A stretch of 64,000 nucleotides of DNA from Chitinophaga pinensis (GCA_945874665.1 CAMCHJ010000001.1:1-64000), one strand, 5' to 3'; shown: positions 40,253-49,572, counted from the first letter of the stretch. A program made the numbers and translations. The notes: generated from the sequence alone by a model not told the origin.

Positions 40253-40678
40253 CTAAAAACCAGCTTTGATATAACTCCAGCCTTGTTCTTGCTTGATTAC
40301 AATTTCAGCAATGCCCATCTTCACAAAGTCGAGCTGCGGCAGCAGTTCCGATTTATCGATTTTGCGCTCCTTCAGGGTGTTTTCGCAGGCCACAAAACGA
40401 ACGCCTTGCTGCTGAAACTTGGCAATATTGGCAGCTTGGGTAGATTTGGCGGTCATGAGCAGGTTCATGCCTGGACCATGACAAACCACTTCAATGGCCA
40501 CGCTATCGCCCCAGCCTTCGGTTAAGTTGCGCAATTGCACGAACAAACCTTTGTGCGCCAGTGTGTCGCCCGACACCAGCTGCATCACAATGCGATGCGG
40601 TGGTTGAGCTTGCGCATTGGCTGCGCTGCCAAGCCCAAGGCTGAGCAAAAAGGCGAAAACAAATAAGGAATTTTTCAT
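40253..40678 (-). CDS. Periplasmic DsrE family protein
   Basis: Signal peptide; VEVVCHGPGMNLL-type segment and VACENTLKERK typical of DsrE/DsrF-like proteins. Confidence 0.85.
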   Translation of the reverse strand: MKNSLFVFAFLLSLGLGSAANAQAQPPHRIVMQLVSGDTLAHKGLFVQLRNLTEGWGDSVAIEVVCHGPGMNLLMTAKSTQAANIAKFQQQGVRFVACENTLKERKIDKSELLPQLDFVKMGIAEIVIKQEQGWSYIKAGF

Positions 40679-41670
40679 GAGGGTTGCTTTTGTTGGTCGC
40701 GTGCGGCTTTAATTGGCTTAAACGGACCGTATTTGTGTTGTAATTCGGGAAAGGAGTCGCTGTACGGACCAAAAGGATGATCCACAGGCTTGCCACTTAT
40801 ATCAGGCCAATCGGCACGGAGGTCGTACTTAGGTCGTTCCTGGCTGTTTACATAAGCGGCCACATCCCAAGCTTCTTCATCGGTTAACAGCGGCTTTTCG
40901 TGTGTGGCACCGAGCGGCATGCCTTGTTTTACATAAGAAGCAAAACGTGATAAGCGGTACAAGCCGGCGGCGTGGTTGTAGCTATTTGGCCCCCACAAAG
41001 GCGGGAATGCATAACCCCCTTTCCCATTCGTAAGGCCTTGTCCATTCGGCTGGTGGCAACTTTGGCATTTTTCAACATAAACCTTGGCGCCTGCTTGTGG
41101 ATCTGCGGCCCTGTCGAGGAAATCAATCACCTCCAAACCTGCCCCCGCTGGCGTTTCGCCTTTTTGGATGCCACTTCCTACCCAAAGTACATAGGCGGCA
41201 ATGGCTTTCCCCTCGACCGATAAACTATCAGGGGCTTGACCATTCAAACTCCTTTGAAAGCAATCTGCAATTCGCTTGTGCACCGTTTCCTCAGTGCCAG
41301 AGCGGGCTCTAAAGCGCGGATACGTACTGGCCACCAAGGCATAATTATTCGTAAAAGGCCTGGTACCAGCATCTAAATGGCAGTTTTGGCAGTTCAGGCC
41401 ATTGGTTGTGCGCGCTATGCTGCCTTCAGGGCCCAAATAAGCGGCGGTGTTGGCCACCAGGTCCCGTCCGTATCGCAACTGCACAGCCTGCTCGGTTTGC
41501 GCCCAAGTATTGGTGTCGGGAGCTGCCCACACCGCGGTGTGCCCAGTTGCGGCTTCTTCCCCGGTGTTGTTCGTACTAGTCGAGTCCGGTCCACCACACG
41601 ACTGACAAAAAAATGCCAGGGTGAGCATGGCTGCACTAACAACCAAAGCTTGCATAACCTGCTTTTTCAT
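40675..41670 (-). CDS. TsdA-like diheme cytochrome c (thiosulfate dehydrogenase/tetrathionate reductase family), lipoprotein
   Basis: CQNCHLDAGTRPF and CQSCHQPNGQG heme motifs; IADCFQRSLNG (candidate Cys axial ligand); FPPLWGPNSYN; start reassigned to MKKQVMQ. Confidence 0.85.
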   Translation of the reverse strand: MKKQVMQALVVSAAMLTLAFFCQSCGGPDSTSTNNTGEEAATGHTAVWAAPDTNTWAQTEQAVQLRYGRDLVANTAAYLGPEGSIARTTNGLNCQNCHLDAGTRPFTNNYALVASTYPRFRARSGTEETVHKRIADCFQRSLNGQAPDSLSVEGKAIAAYVLWVGSGIQKGETPAGAGLEVIDFLDRAADPQAGAKVYVEKCQSCHQPNGQGLTNGKGGYAFPPLWGPNSYNHAAGLYRLSRFASYVKQGMPLGATHEKPLLTDEEAWDVAAYVNSQERPKYDLRADWPDISGKPVDHPFGPYSDSFPELQHKYGPFKPIKAARDQQKQPS

Positions 41671-41671
41671 C

Positions 41672-42082
41672 TCAATGGGGCAATTTAGGGCGGAGATAGC
41701 TGTACAACCAAGTGCCAAAAAGCGCACTAAGAATGGCGACCCAAATGGCAGGGTACCCGGCGCCAGCAAGGGCGTACAGCGGTCCTGGACAAGCGCCGCT
41801 GAGCGCCCAGCCCATCCCAAAAATTGTTCCACCGATAATGCTGCCTTTGTTAAAGATCTTGTCGGGAATGCTCACAGACTCGCCATTCACGGCTTTGACT
41901 TTAAATTTCTTGATGATCAAAATCGAAATCATACCAACCACGATGGCTGAGCCGATAATGCCATACATGTGAAAGCTCTGAAAACGGAACATTTCTTGAA
42001 TGCGGTACCAAGAAACCGCTTCTGTTTTAGTTAATATCAAGCCAAAAAGACTTCCTATCAATACAAATTTGATGTTTTTCAT
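41672..42082 (-). CDS. YeeE/YedE-type sulfur transport protein (DUF6691-like), short subunit
   Basis: GTIFGMGWALSGACPGPLYALAGAG (SGxCPG motif). Confidence 0.88.
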   Translation of the reverse strand: MKNIKFVLIGSLFGLILTKTEAVSWYRIQEMFRFQSFHMYGIIGSAIVVGMISILIIKKFKVKAVNGESVSIPDKIFNKGSIIGGTIFGMGWALSGACPGPLYALAGAGYPAIWVAILSALFGTWLYSYLRPKLPH

Positions 42083-42085
42083 GTC

Positions 42086-42661
42086 TTAAGGAATTGCGTA
42101 AAAGAAAGGAGCCAGAACATGGGTCATGAGTAACCCACCAATAAAAAAGAAAATCACTGTTACCAGAGAAGGCCACTGCAAGCTGCTGATGCCCATGATG
42201 GCGTGGCCGGAGGTACAGCCCCCAGCATAACGAGCACCAAAGCCAATCATGAAGCCCCCAAGCACCAAGATAACCCAAGCGCGCAGACTGCTAAAGGCCT
42301 CCCAGCCAAAAATAGCATCGGGCATCAGGCCGTCGGAGGGGCTCACATTCATGGCCACAATCGACTCCTTGGCCGCGTCAGTGAGTGCCACAGCTTCTGG
42401 GTTACTGAAAATGCCCCCGCCTAAAACCCCGCCTAAAAATATGCCGAAAGCGAAAAACAGGTTCCAGCTTTCTGCCTTCCAGTTGTATTTGAGGAAAGAA
42501 ATATTGCTTGGGTATACGGCTGCGCAGGTATGTCGCAGGCTCGAAGAAATACCGAGCATTTTATTGCCCACGAGCAACAGCAAAGGCACGGTAAGGCCAA
42601 TCATGGGGCCGCTTACGTACCAGGGCCAGGGCTGACTTATCCAATCTATAAAATCCTGCAT
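42086..42661 (-). CDS. YeeE/YedE family sulfur transport protein, long subunit
   Basis: [30 protein letters not shown] (GGCTSGH motif). Confidence 0.92.
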   Translation of the reverse strand: MQDFIDWISQPWPWYVSGPMIGLTVPLLLLVGNKMLGISSSLRHTCAAVYPSNISFLKYNWKAESWNLFFAFGIFLGGVLGGGIFSNPEAVALTDAAKESIVAMNVSPSDGLMPDAIFGWEAFSSLRAWVILVLGGFMIGFGARYAGGCTSGHAIMGISSLQWPSLVTVIFFFIGGLLMTHVLAPFFYAIP

Positions 42662-42662
42662 T

Positions 42663-43502
42663 TTAGTTGTCTTTTAATTTGAAGGTAAAAATGGGTTTCT
42701 GCACATGGTTCACCAAGTCGGCCGAAATACAGCCGTTTATAAGCTTGTTCAAACCTGTACGTTGCATGCTACCGATGGCAATGAGGTCGATGTTGTTATT
42801 AGCAGCGAAGCGTACTATGCCTTCCTCTAAGTCCTCGGCCGGGAAAATAGCGTAGGCCACATCCTCCAAGCCATTGGCCTCGGCAAAAGCTGACATTCGC
42901 TCTTGAATTTCTACTTCGCGCTTGCGTTTGCCTGGCTTTTGAATTTGCAGCAAGTACAACTGTGCTTGCAAAGCCGAGCGCAAAGCGAGTAAAAGACTGA
43001 TGTTTGTTGGCAAGATGGCTGTAAAATCAGCGGCCAAAACCATTTTTTCGATGCGCTTGCCGGCCTCGCCTTTTAGCGAAAGGATGGGCATGTCGGCATG
43101 CATGGCTAAATACTCCGCATGCGAGCCATTGAGCAGCTCACGCATGCCAAAGGCGCCGTGGGTACCCATGAGCACCATGTCGGCCTTTATTTTTTGGGCA
43201 TAATGCAGGAGGGTTTCGTTTACATGGCCGTATAGAACCTTGTTTACCACATTGGACTGTACGTTATCGATCCAAGCCATTAGTTTACGCTCTGCTTGTT
43301 CATGCTCGAGCTGCAGCTGGGTGATGTCCATTTCGTCGTCGTCGAACAACTCGCCGTCGGGAGTAAGCAAAACATGGCTTGGCAGGGTAACAATGTGCAC
43401 GAAATGTAATTCGGCTTGTAACTCGCTTTGCAGCTGTTTGCCTAATTCAAAGGCGTGCCTGGCTAGGTCACTGAAATCGACTGGAATGAGTATTTTTTTC
43501 AT
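42663..43502 (-). CDS. Universal stress protein
   Basis: MKKILIPVDFSDLARHAFELGKQ; MGTHGAFGMRELLNGSHAEYL. Confidence 0.9.
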   Translation of the reverse strand: MKKILIPVDFSDLARHAFELGKQLQSELQAELHFVHIVTLPSHVLLTPDGELFDDDEMDITQLQLEHEQAERKLMAWIDNVQSNVVNKVLYGHVNETLLHYAQKIKADMVLMGTHGAFGMRELLNGSHAEYLAMHADMPILSLKGEAGKRIEKMVLAADFTAILPTNISLLLALRSALQAQLYLLQIQKPGKRKREVEIQERMSAFAEANGLEDVAYAIFPAEDLEEGIVRFAANNNIDLIAIGSMQRTGLNKLINGCISADLVNHVQKPIFTFKLKDN

Positions 43503-43583
43503 TACATGCAGGTTTGGGAAATTGAAAAAAGCGCCGCTAACAACCTAAAAAAATGATTGTAGCGACGCTAAAAAAGCTGGTGC

Positions 43584-44999
43584 TTAGAGCATCGTAGTCG
43601 GACAAACGTAGTCGGTAATCTTAAACTTCTCCGAAGCCTTGATCGCACTGAAGCCACCTGCTACATTGATGAGGTTATCAAAACCACGTGCCTTGAGGAT
43701 GGAAGCAAAAATCATAGAACGATAGCCGCCCGCACAGTGTACGAAATAGGTTTTATCCTTATCAATGCTGGCCATGGCATCGTTGATGTTGTCTAAGGGT
43801 GCGTTTTCAGCATTTACGATGTGCTCGCTGTAATACTCACTCTTCTTACGAACGTCGAGGATGTTGATATTTGAATCAGCTACTTCTGCAGCAGCAAACT
43901 CGTCAGCGGTTACGCTTTGAATCTCATCTACTTCCATGCCGGCTGCCTTCCAAGCCTCAAATCCACCTTCTAAATAGCCAATGGCATAATCATACCCCAC
44001 ACGTGCTAAGCGTGTTACCACTTCTTCTTCACGTCCAGCGTCGGCCACGATTAAAATTTGCTGCTTGATGTCTGGAATCAGCGTGCCCACCCAAGGGGCG
44101 AAGCCACCGTCGATGCCGATGCTGATGCTGTTGGGGATGAAGCCAAGGGTAAACACCTCGGGCTTGCGGGTATCGAGGATCAAGGCAGATGTTTCGTTGG
44201 CTGCTGCTTCGAAGGCGGCGGGCGACAAAGCCCGGGTGCCGCGCTCCATTACGTCGTCAATGCTGTCGTAGCCCTGCTTATTCATCATCACATTTAACGG
44301 GAAATAGCTTGGCGGCGGCATCAGGCCTGTAGTTACTTCGGTGATGAAGTCCTCGATCGACATATCGGCTTTCAAAGCATAGTTTACTTCTTTTTGGTGT
44401 CCCAAAGTATCGAAGGTTTCTTTGCTCATGTTTTTGCCACAAGCAGAGCCTGCACCGTGAGCTGGGTAAACGATCACATCGTCGGCTAACGGCATGATTT
44501 TGTTGCGAAGCGAGTGATAGAGGTGACGAGCCAAGTCGGCTTGAGTTAAATCTGATTTTACCGCGAGGTCGGGACGGCCCACATCCCCAATAAACAAGGT
44601 ATCACCGGTAAAAATGGCGATGTCTTTGCCCTGTGGATCGCGCAGCAAATACGTGGTGCTTTCCATGGTATGGCCAGGGGTGTGCAACACAATGATTTTA
44701 AGATCACCAACTGTGAGCACCTCGCCATCAGTGGCAATGTGTGCTTCGAAAGTTGGCTTGGCGTTGGGACCAAATACAATGGCTGCGCCGGTGGCCTTAG
44801 CCAGATCGAGGTGCCCTGATACAAAATCGGCGTGAAAATGCGTTTCGAGTACGTATTTGATTTTTGCGCCGCTCTTAGCTGCACGTTCTTGGTAGGCCGT
44901 TATTTCGCGGAGTGGGTCAATAACGATGGCTTCGCCTTTCGACTCGATGTAATAGGCTCCCTGCGCCAAACAGCCCGTGTAAATTTGTTCAATGATCAT
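43584..44999 (-). CDS. MBL-fold metallohydrolase with two C-terminal rhodanese domains (persulfide dioxygenase-like)
   Basis: THFHADFVSGH, HTPGHTMESTTYLL, GDTLFIGDVGRPDL; rhodanese VHCAGGYRS; start chosen at MIIEQIYTG. Confidence 0.92.
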   Translation of the reverse strand: MIIEQIYTGCLAQGAYYIESKGEAIVIDPLREITAYQERAAKSGAKIKYVLETHFHADFVSGHLDLAKATGAAIVFGPNAKPTFEAHIATDGEVLTVGDLKIIVLHTPGHTMESTTYLLRDPQGKDIAIFTGDTLFIGDVGRPDLAVKSDLTQADLARHLYHSLRNKIMPLADDVIVYPAHGAGSACGKNMSKETFDTLGHQKEVNYALKADMSIEDFITEVTTGLMPPPSYFPLNVMMNKQGYDSIDDVMERGTRALSPAAFEAAANETSALILDTRKPEVFTLGFIPNSISIGIDGGFAPWVGTLIPDIKQQILIVADAGREEEVVTRLARVGYDYAIGYLEGGFEAWKAAGMEVDEIQSVTADEFAAAEVADSNINILDVRKKSEYYSEHIVNAENAPLDNINDAMASIDKDKTYFVHCAGGYRSMIFASILKARGFDNLINVAGGFSAIKASEKFKITDYVCPTTML

Positions 45000-45031
45000 A
45001 TGTTTCGTTTTATTTCTTTCAATCAACAAAA

Positions 45032-45039
45032 CAAATGTA
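45032..45039 (-). promoter_or_regulatory. -7 box TACATTTG for the MBL-rhodanese operon
   Basis: Matches TAnnTTTG 33 nt upstream of ATG 44999. Confidence 0.6.
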
Positions 45040-45062
45040 AGGCACAATAGGATTACTGCTCG

Positions 45063-45076
45063 GTAACCTTGGTTAC
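45063..45076. promoter_or_regulatory. Palindromic operator GTAAC-CTTG-GTTAC upstream of the MBL-rhodanese operon
   Basis: Perfect inverted repeat, centre about 37.5 nt upstream of the end of the -7 box. Confidence 0.75.
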
Positions 45077-45119
45077 ATGGTTAAAAAAATAAGGGCATTT
45101 ATTGCAAGAAGGCTCACGA

Positions 45120-45866
45120 CTAGCCTTGCTGCCGCTCTTCGCCAGCCAAAAACGCTTCAGCCGCCTTCTGCTCGGCTTGTTTTTTATTCATGTCCACACC
45201 TTTGGCCACCACCTGATCAGCTACAAGCAGGTGCACAACAAATTGCTTGTGCCTGCCCTGTTGCAAGGTATCGGCTACTTCAAAGGCAATATTTTTGCCG
45301 TTTCGGTGGCTCCACTCCACCAAGCGACTCTTGAAATTAGATTCGATGTTTACCAATTCCTCAAAATCTACAAAAACCTTCATGATGCGGTTCTGAACAA
45401 ATTTGAGGGTTTTAGCATAACCGTGATCTAAAAAAAAGGCGCCAATAAAGGCCTCAAACACATCTGCATTCATGTTTTTGCTAGGCCGCTGGTTGCGCTG
45501 GTAACCCGACACATCCTTGAGCAATTGATCGAGGCCCAGTTTGCGTGACAAGCTGTCCAAAAAAACAGCATTTACAATCTTCGAACGCATCTCGGTTAAA
45601 AAGCCTTCGTCGCGAAACGGGAATTTTTTAAACAGCAACTCCGCTACAATCAAATCCAACACCGCATCGCCTAAAAACTCAAGCCGCTCGTTGTTTTTTT
45701 TGTAGCCTATTTCGTTTTCAAGCCGCGCACTAGAATGCGTAAACGCAAGTTTGTATAAACTCACATTGTGCGGCCGACTTCCTGAAATGTTGTAGATAGC
45801 CTTGTAAAGTGGGTCTTTGCCCCTCAGCAGTGTTTGTTGAAACTTGCCAATCAAGTTACTTGCCAC
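45120..45866 (-). CDS. rnc: Ribonuclease III
   Basis: NERLEFLGDAVLDLIVAELLF; C-terminal dsRBD (KKQAEQKAAEAFL). Confidence 0.95.
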   Translation of the reverse strand: MASNLIGKFQQTLLRGKDPLYKAIYNISGSRPHNVSLYKLAFTHSSARLENEIGYKKNNERLEFLGDAVLDLIVAELLFKKFPFRDEGFLTEMRSKIVNAVFLDSLSRKLGLDQLLKDVSGYQRNQRPSKNMNADVFEAFIGAFFLDHGYAKTLKFVQNRIMKVFVDFEELVNIESNFKSRLVEWSHRNGKNIAFEVADTLQQGRHKQFVVHLLVADQVVAKGVDMNKKQAEQKAAEAFLAGEERQQG

Positions 45867-45869
45867 TGC

Positions 45870-47123
45870 TTATTTTTCGTAGGCCCTGAAAATCACAGAG
45901 GTATTGTGCCCACCAAAACCAAAGGTATTGCTCAATGCCGCCCTGATTTTTCGAGGCTGCGCCTTGTTAAAGGTGAGGTTGATTTTGGGGTCAAACAACG
46001 GATCGTCGTTAAAATGGTTGATGGTGGGTGGCACCAAACTGTGCTGCATGGCCATGATGGTGGCGACCGCCTCTGCTGCACCGGCTGCTCCGAGCAAATG
46101 CCCTGTCATGGACTTGGTAGAACTGATGTTCATTTTATAGGCGTAGTCACCAAAAACAGACTGGATGGCCTTGATTTCGCTGATATCACCTAAAGGCGTA
46201 GAAGTGCCATGCACGTTTACATAATCCACTTCTTCAGGCCTCATGCCGGCATCCAACAAAGCAGCATGCATCACATTGGTTGCGCCCAAACCCTCAGGAT
46301 GTGGGGCTGTAATGTGGTAGGCATCAGCCGACATGCCGCCGCCCGCTACTTCAGCATAAATTTTAGCGCCTCGCGCTAAGGCATGCTCTAAATCTTCTAA
46401 TATAAGCGCAGCACCCCCTTCGCCTAGCAAAAAACCGTCGCGATCCACATCAAAAGGACGAGAAGCAGTTTTGGGGTCATCGTTGCGCTCCGAGAGGGCT
46501 TTCATGGCATTAAAACCGCCCACACCCGCTTCGTTAATGGCTGCTTCCGAACCTCCTGTTATAAAGATATCGGCTTTGCCCATGCGAATGTAGTTGAAAG
46601 CATCAATTATGGCGTTGTTCGAACTGGCACAAGCGGATACCGTGGCATAATTAGGGCCACGGAATCCATACTTGATAGATATATAACCAGCCGCTATATC
46701 TCCAATCATCTTCGGTATGAAGAACGGATTGAAGCGTGGCGTGCCATCTCCTCTAATAAAACCAGCTACCTCTTCGAAGAAAGTGAGGATACCCCCAATT
46801 CCCGAACCCCATATCACACCAGCACGGTCAGTGTCGATTTTCTCTAGATTCAAGCCTGAATCCAAGAAAGCCTCCTCTGCCGTAACCAAAGCATAATGGG
46901 TGTAGGGGTCCATTTTGCGCGCCTCCTTCCGATCCATGTGCTGTAGAATGTCGAAGCCTTTGAGCTCCGCAGCAAAACGGGTTCTGAATTTGGATGCATC
47001 AAAACGGGTAATGTGGTCAGCACCGCTGACACCATTAGACAGGGATTGCCAGTACTCACCAACATTGTTGCCAATGGGGGTGAGGGCACCTAATCCTGTA
47101 ACCACTACCCTTCGTAGTTGCAT
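45870..47123 (-). CDS. fabF: Beta-ketoacyl-ACP synthase II
   Basis: RRVVVTGLGALTPIGN; SACASSNNAI; NVHGTSTPLGD; KSMTGHLLGAAGA. Confidence 0.97.
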   Translation of the reverse strand: MQLRRVVVTGLGALTPIGNNVGEYWQSLSNGVSGADHITRFDASKFRTRFAAELKGFDILQHMDRKEARKMDPYTHYALVTAEEAFLDSGLNLEKIDTDRAGVIWGSGIGGILTFFEEVAGFIRGDGTPRFNPFFIPKMIGDIAAGYISIKYGFRGPNYATVSACASSNNAIIDAFNYIRMGKADIFITGGSEAAINEAGVGGFNAMKALSERNDDPKTASRPFDVDRDGFLLGEGGAALILEDLEHALARGAKIYAEVAGGGMSADAYHITAPHPEGLGATNVMHAALLDAGMRPEEVDYVNVHGTSTPLGDISEIKAIQSVFGDYAYKMNISSTKSMTGHLLGAAGAAEAVATIMAMQHSLVPPTINHFNDDPLFDPKINLTFNKAQPRKIRAALSNTFGFGGHNTSVIFRAYEK

Positions 47124-47146
47124 GCGTTTAATTAAAGTAAATGGGC

Positions 47147-47383
47147 TTACTGGGCGTTTGCTTCCAGGTAAGTAACGGCCTGACCTACAGTCTGAATGTT
47201 TTCAGCCTGATCGTCCGGAATAGAAATGTTAAACTCCTTCTCGAACTCCATGATCAATTCTACGGTATCCAGTGAATCCGCACCGAGATCATTGGTAAAG
47301 CTCGCATCGGTGGTAACTTCGCTTTCGTCTACACCAAGCTTATCAACGATAATGGCGCGAACTTTCTTAGCTATTTCTGACAT
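47147..47383 (-). CDS. acpP: Acyl carrier protein
   Basis: [18 protein letters not shown]. Confidence 0.98.
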   Translation of the reverse strand: MSEIAKKVRAIIVDKLGVDESEVTTDASFTNDLGADSLDTVELIMEFEKEFNISIPDDQAENIQTVGQAVTYLEANAQ

Positions 47384-47618
47384 TTTTGTATTGGTTTGAG
47401 TGATAATTTCCGTGCAATATTAGTGTATTCTCAAAAAAAAGCAATGCCAATCCTTTAAAAAAGCTGAATTCCTTGGTTTCCGTGCCTGTAACGCTTTTTT
47501 GTTCGACGGCTTCTGGTTGGTAATTTACAAAAAAACCAAACACAGCCACCTCCGAAAGAAAAAAAACACCACTACAGTTTAATGTGCATCGCATTGCTGG
47601 CAAAACGATTTAATTGTG

Positions 47619-47626
47619 TATTTTTG
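47619..47626 (+). promoter_or_regulatory. -7 box TATTTTTG before the IPExxxVDY-pyk operon
   Basis: Matches TAnnTTTG about 20 nt before the TTG start at 47645. Confidence 0.5.
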
Positions 47627-47644
47627 CCATAACCACTTCAAAAA

Positions 47645-48070
47645 TTGGCAAAAAAGTTACTTCAGGCAGAACTGGAGCTAGAACAGTCGGTTCTTGGCAT
47701 CAGCACTGTACTCAAGCCTTGGCAGGTAGCCTGGCAAATGAATCAAGCTTTGGGTTTTGACTTGAAGCGCGAGGAAGACCTCCCGCTCCTGCTGGGTCGT
47801 GCTAAAACGCTGAGTTATTTTCAAAAATTTAAATATGAATTACCTGAACTTGGAAGCATGTTGCATTTAGTGGCCAATACAGGCAGTGCGGGCAAATTGC
47901 TTCCTGAATTCGGCAGTACATTCGATTATTTCATCGTGTTTGATGACATCGAAGATTTGCTGAGCGAAGAGCAACTGCTCAGAGGACTTAAAAAAATTCG
48001 TGATTTGACGGTAGTGGTTCCCATTAAAGCCGATGAAAAATTGCGATCAAAACAACATTTAGTATTTTAA
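47645..48070 (+). CDS. IPExxxVDY family protein
   Basis: Small conserved protein between acpP/fabF/rnc and pyk, with FKYELPELGSMLHLVAN; TTG start. Confidence 0.7.
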   Translation: MAKKLLQAELELEQSVLGISTVLKPWQVAWQMNQALGFDLKREEDLPLLLGRAKTLSYFQKFKYELPELGSMLHLVANTGSAGKLLPEFGSTFDYFIVFDDIEDLLSEEQLLRGLKKIRDLTVVVPIKADEKLRSKQHLVF

Positions 48071-48071
48071 A

Positions 48072-49505
48072 ATGTATTCAAACGACAAAAAAACCAAGAT
48101 TGTGGCCACCGTTGGCCCTGCTTGTAGCGAAAAAGACGTGCTCAAACGGATGGTAAAGGCCGGCGTGAACGTATTTAGACTCAATTTTTCCCACGCTGTG
48201 TACGACGTATTGCGCGAAGTGATCAAAAGCATCCGCGAAATCAACGAAGAACTGGGCACCAATGTGGCTATCCTTGGCGATTTACAAGGCCCGAAAATTC
48301 GAATTGGCGAAGTTCAGAACAATGGACTAACACTAAAAACAGGCGACCGATTAAAGCTTATTACTGAGAAATGCATGGGCAATAAAGACCGCATTTATCT
48401 CAATTACTTAGAGTTTCCATTGGATGTTGAAGAAGGTGACCAAGTGCTCCTCGACGACGGTAAAATTAAATTTGAAGTGGTCAGTACCAACCGCCTCGAC
48501 GAAGTAGAGGTTGTGGTGATTCACGGGGGGCTCCTCTCCTCCAAAAAAGGAGTTAACCTGCCCAATACTAAAGTTTCGCTGCCGTCGCTAACCGAAAAAG
48601 ACTTAGGTGATTTAGAGTTTATACTTGATCACAATCTCGACTGGGTTGCCCTTTCGTTTGTGCGTGAAGCTAAAGACATCATCGAGCTGCGCGAACGCAT
48701 CGCTGCACGTGGCAAAAACATCCACATCATCGCCAAAATCGAAAAACCACAGGCCATCGACAACATCGATGGGATTATTGCCGAAACCGATAGCATCATG
48801 GTAGCCAGAGGTGACTTAGGCGTAGAATATCCCATCGAAAAACTGCCTACCATCCAAAAACTGCTGGTACAAAAGTGCTTGAAGCAGAGCAAGCCCGTAA
48901 TCATTGCCACCCAAATGATGGAAAGCATGATTACCAGCTTCATGCCAACCCGTGCCGAAGCCAATGATGTAGCCAATGCCGTATTCGATGGTGCAGATGC
49001 GCTCATGCTGAGTGGCGAAACTTCAGTTGGCCAACACCCCGTACAGGTGGTAGAATACATGGTGCGCATCATCAAAAATGTAGAGGAGGAGGCACAGCAC
49101 ATCTACCACCGCGACAACGAAACGCCACAAGAATCCAACGATTTTATCAGCGATTCGCTCTGTTACATTGCCACCCGTGCCGCCAAATATATCAATGCCA
49201 ATGCAATTATCGGCATGACGAAGTCGGGCTACACCGCCTACCAAATTGCAAGCTACAGACCAAAAGCACCAGTTTTTATCTTCACCCCCGACAAAGCGCT
49301 GCTCACCCGCATCAGTTTGCTGTGGGGCGTTCGGGCGTTTTTCTACGACAAACTCACCACAACCGACGAAACGATTTCCGACGTTTTGAAGATTCTGAAA
49401 GAGAAAAAGTTAGTAAAGAAAGCCGATGTGGTAGTAAACACCGGGGTTATGCCTATCAAAAGCAAAAACCGCGCGAATTTTATGAAGTTTTCAGTAGTAG
49501 AATAA
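48072..49505 (+). CDS. pyk: Pyruvate kinase
   Basis: KTKIVATVGPACSEKDVL, GDLQGPKIRIGE, IIAKIEKPQAIDNI, MVARGDLGVE. Confidence 0.98.
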   Translation: MYSNDKKTKIVATVGPACSEKDVLKRMVKAGVNVFRLNFSHAVYDVLREVIKSIREINEELGTNVAILGDLQGPKIRIGEVQNNGLTLKTGDRLKLITEKCMGNKDRIYLNYLEFPLDVEEGDQVLLDDGKIKFEVVSTNRLDEVEVVVIHGGLLSSKKGVNLPNTKVSLPSLTEKDLGDLEFILDHNLDWVALSFVREAKDIIELRERIAARGKNIHIIAKIEKPQAIDNIDGIIAETDSIMVARGDLGVEYPIEKLPTIQKLLVQKCLKQSKPVIIATQMMESMITSFMPTRAEANDVANAVFDGADALMLSGETSVGQHPVQVVEYMVRIIKNVEEEAQHIYHRDNETPQESNDFISDSLCYIATRAAKYINANAIIGMTKSGYTAYQIASYRPKAPVFIFTPDKALLTRISLLWGVRAFFYDKLTTTDETISDVLKILKEKKLVKKADVVVNTGVMPIKSKNRANFMKFSVVE

Positions 49506-49542
49506 GCTCAAGCCCGTCAATTTACCCTGTTTTTCACAGATT

Positions 49543-49572
49543 AAGGCATGTTGTTACACCAGCATGCCTTTT
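49543..49572 (+). terminator. Putative terminator after pyk
   Basis: aaggcatg/catgcctt hairpin followed by a T-rich tract. Confidence 0.5.
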
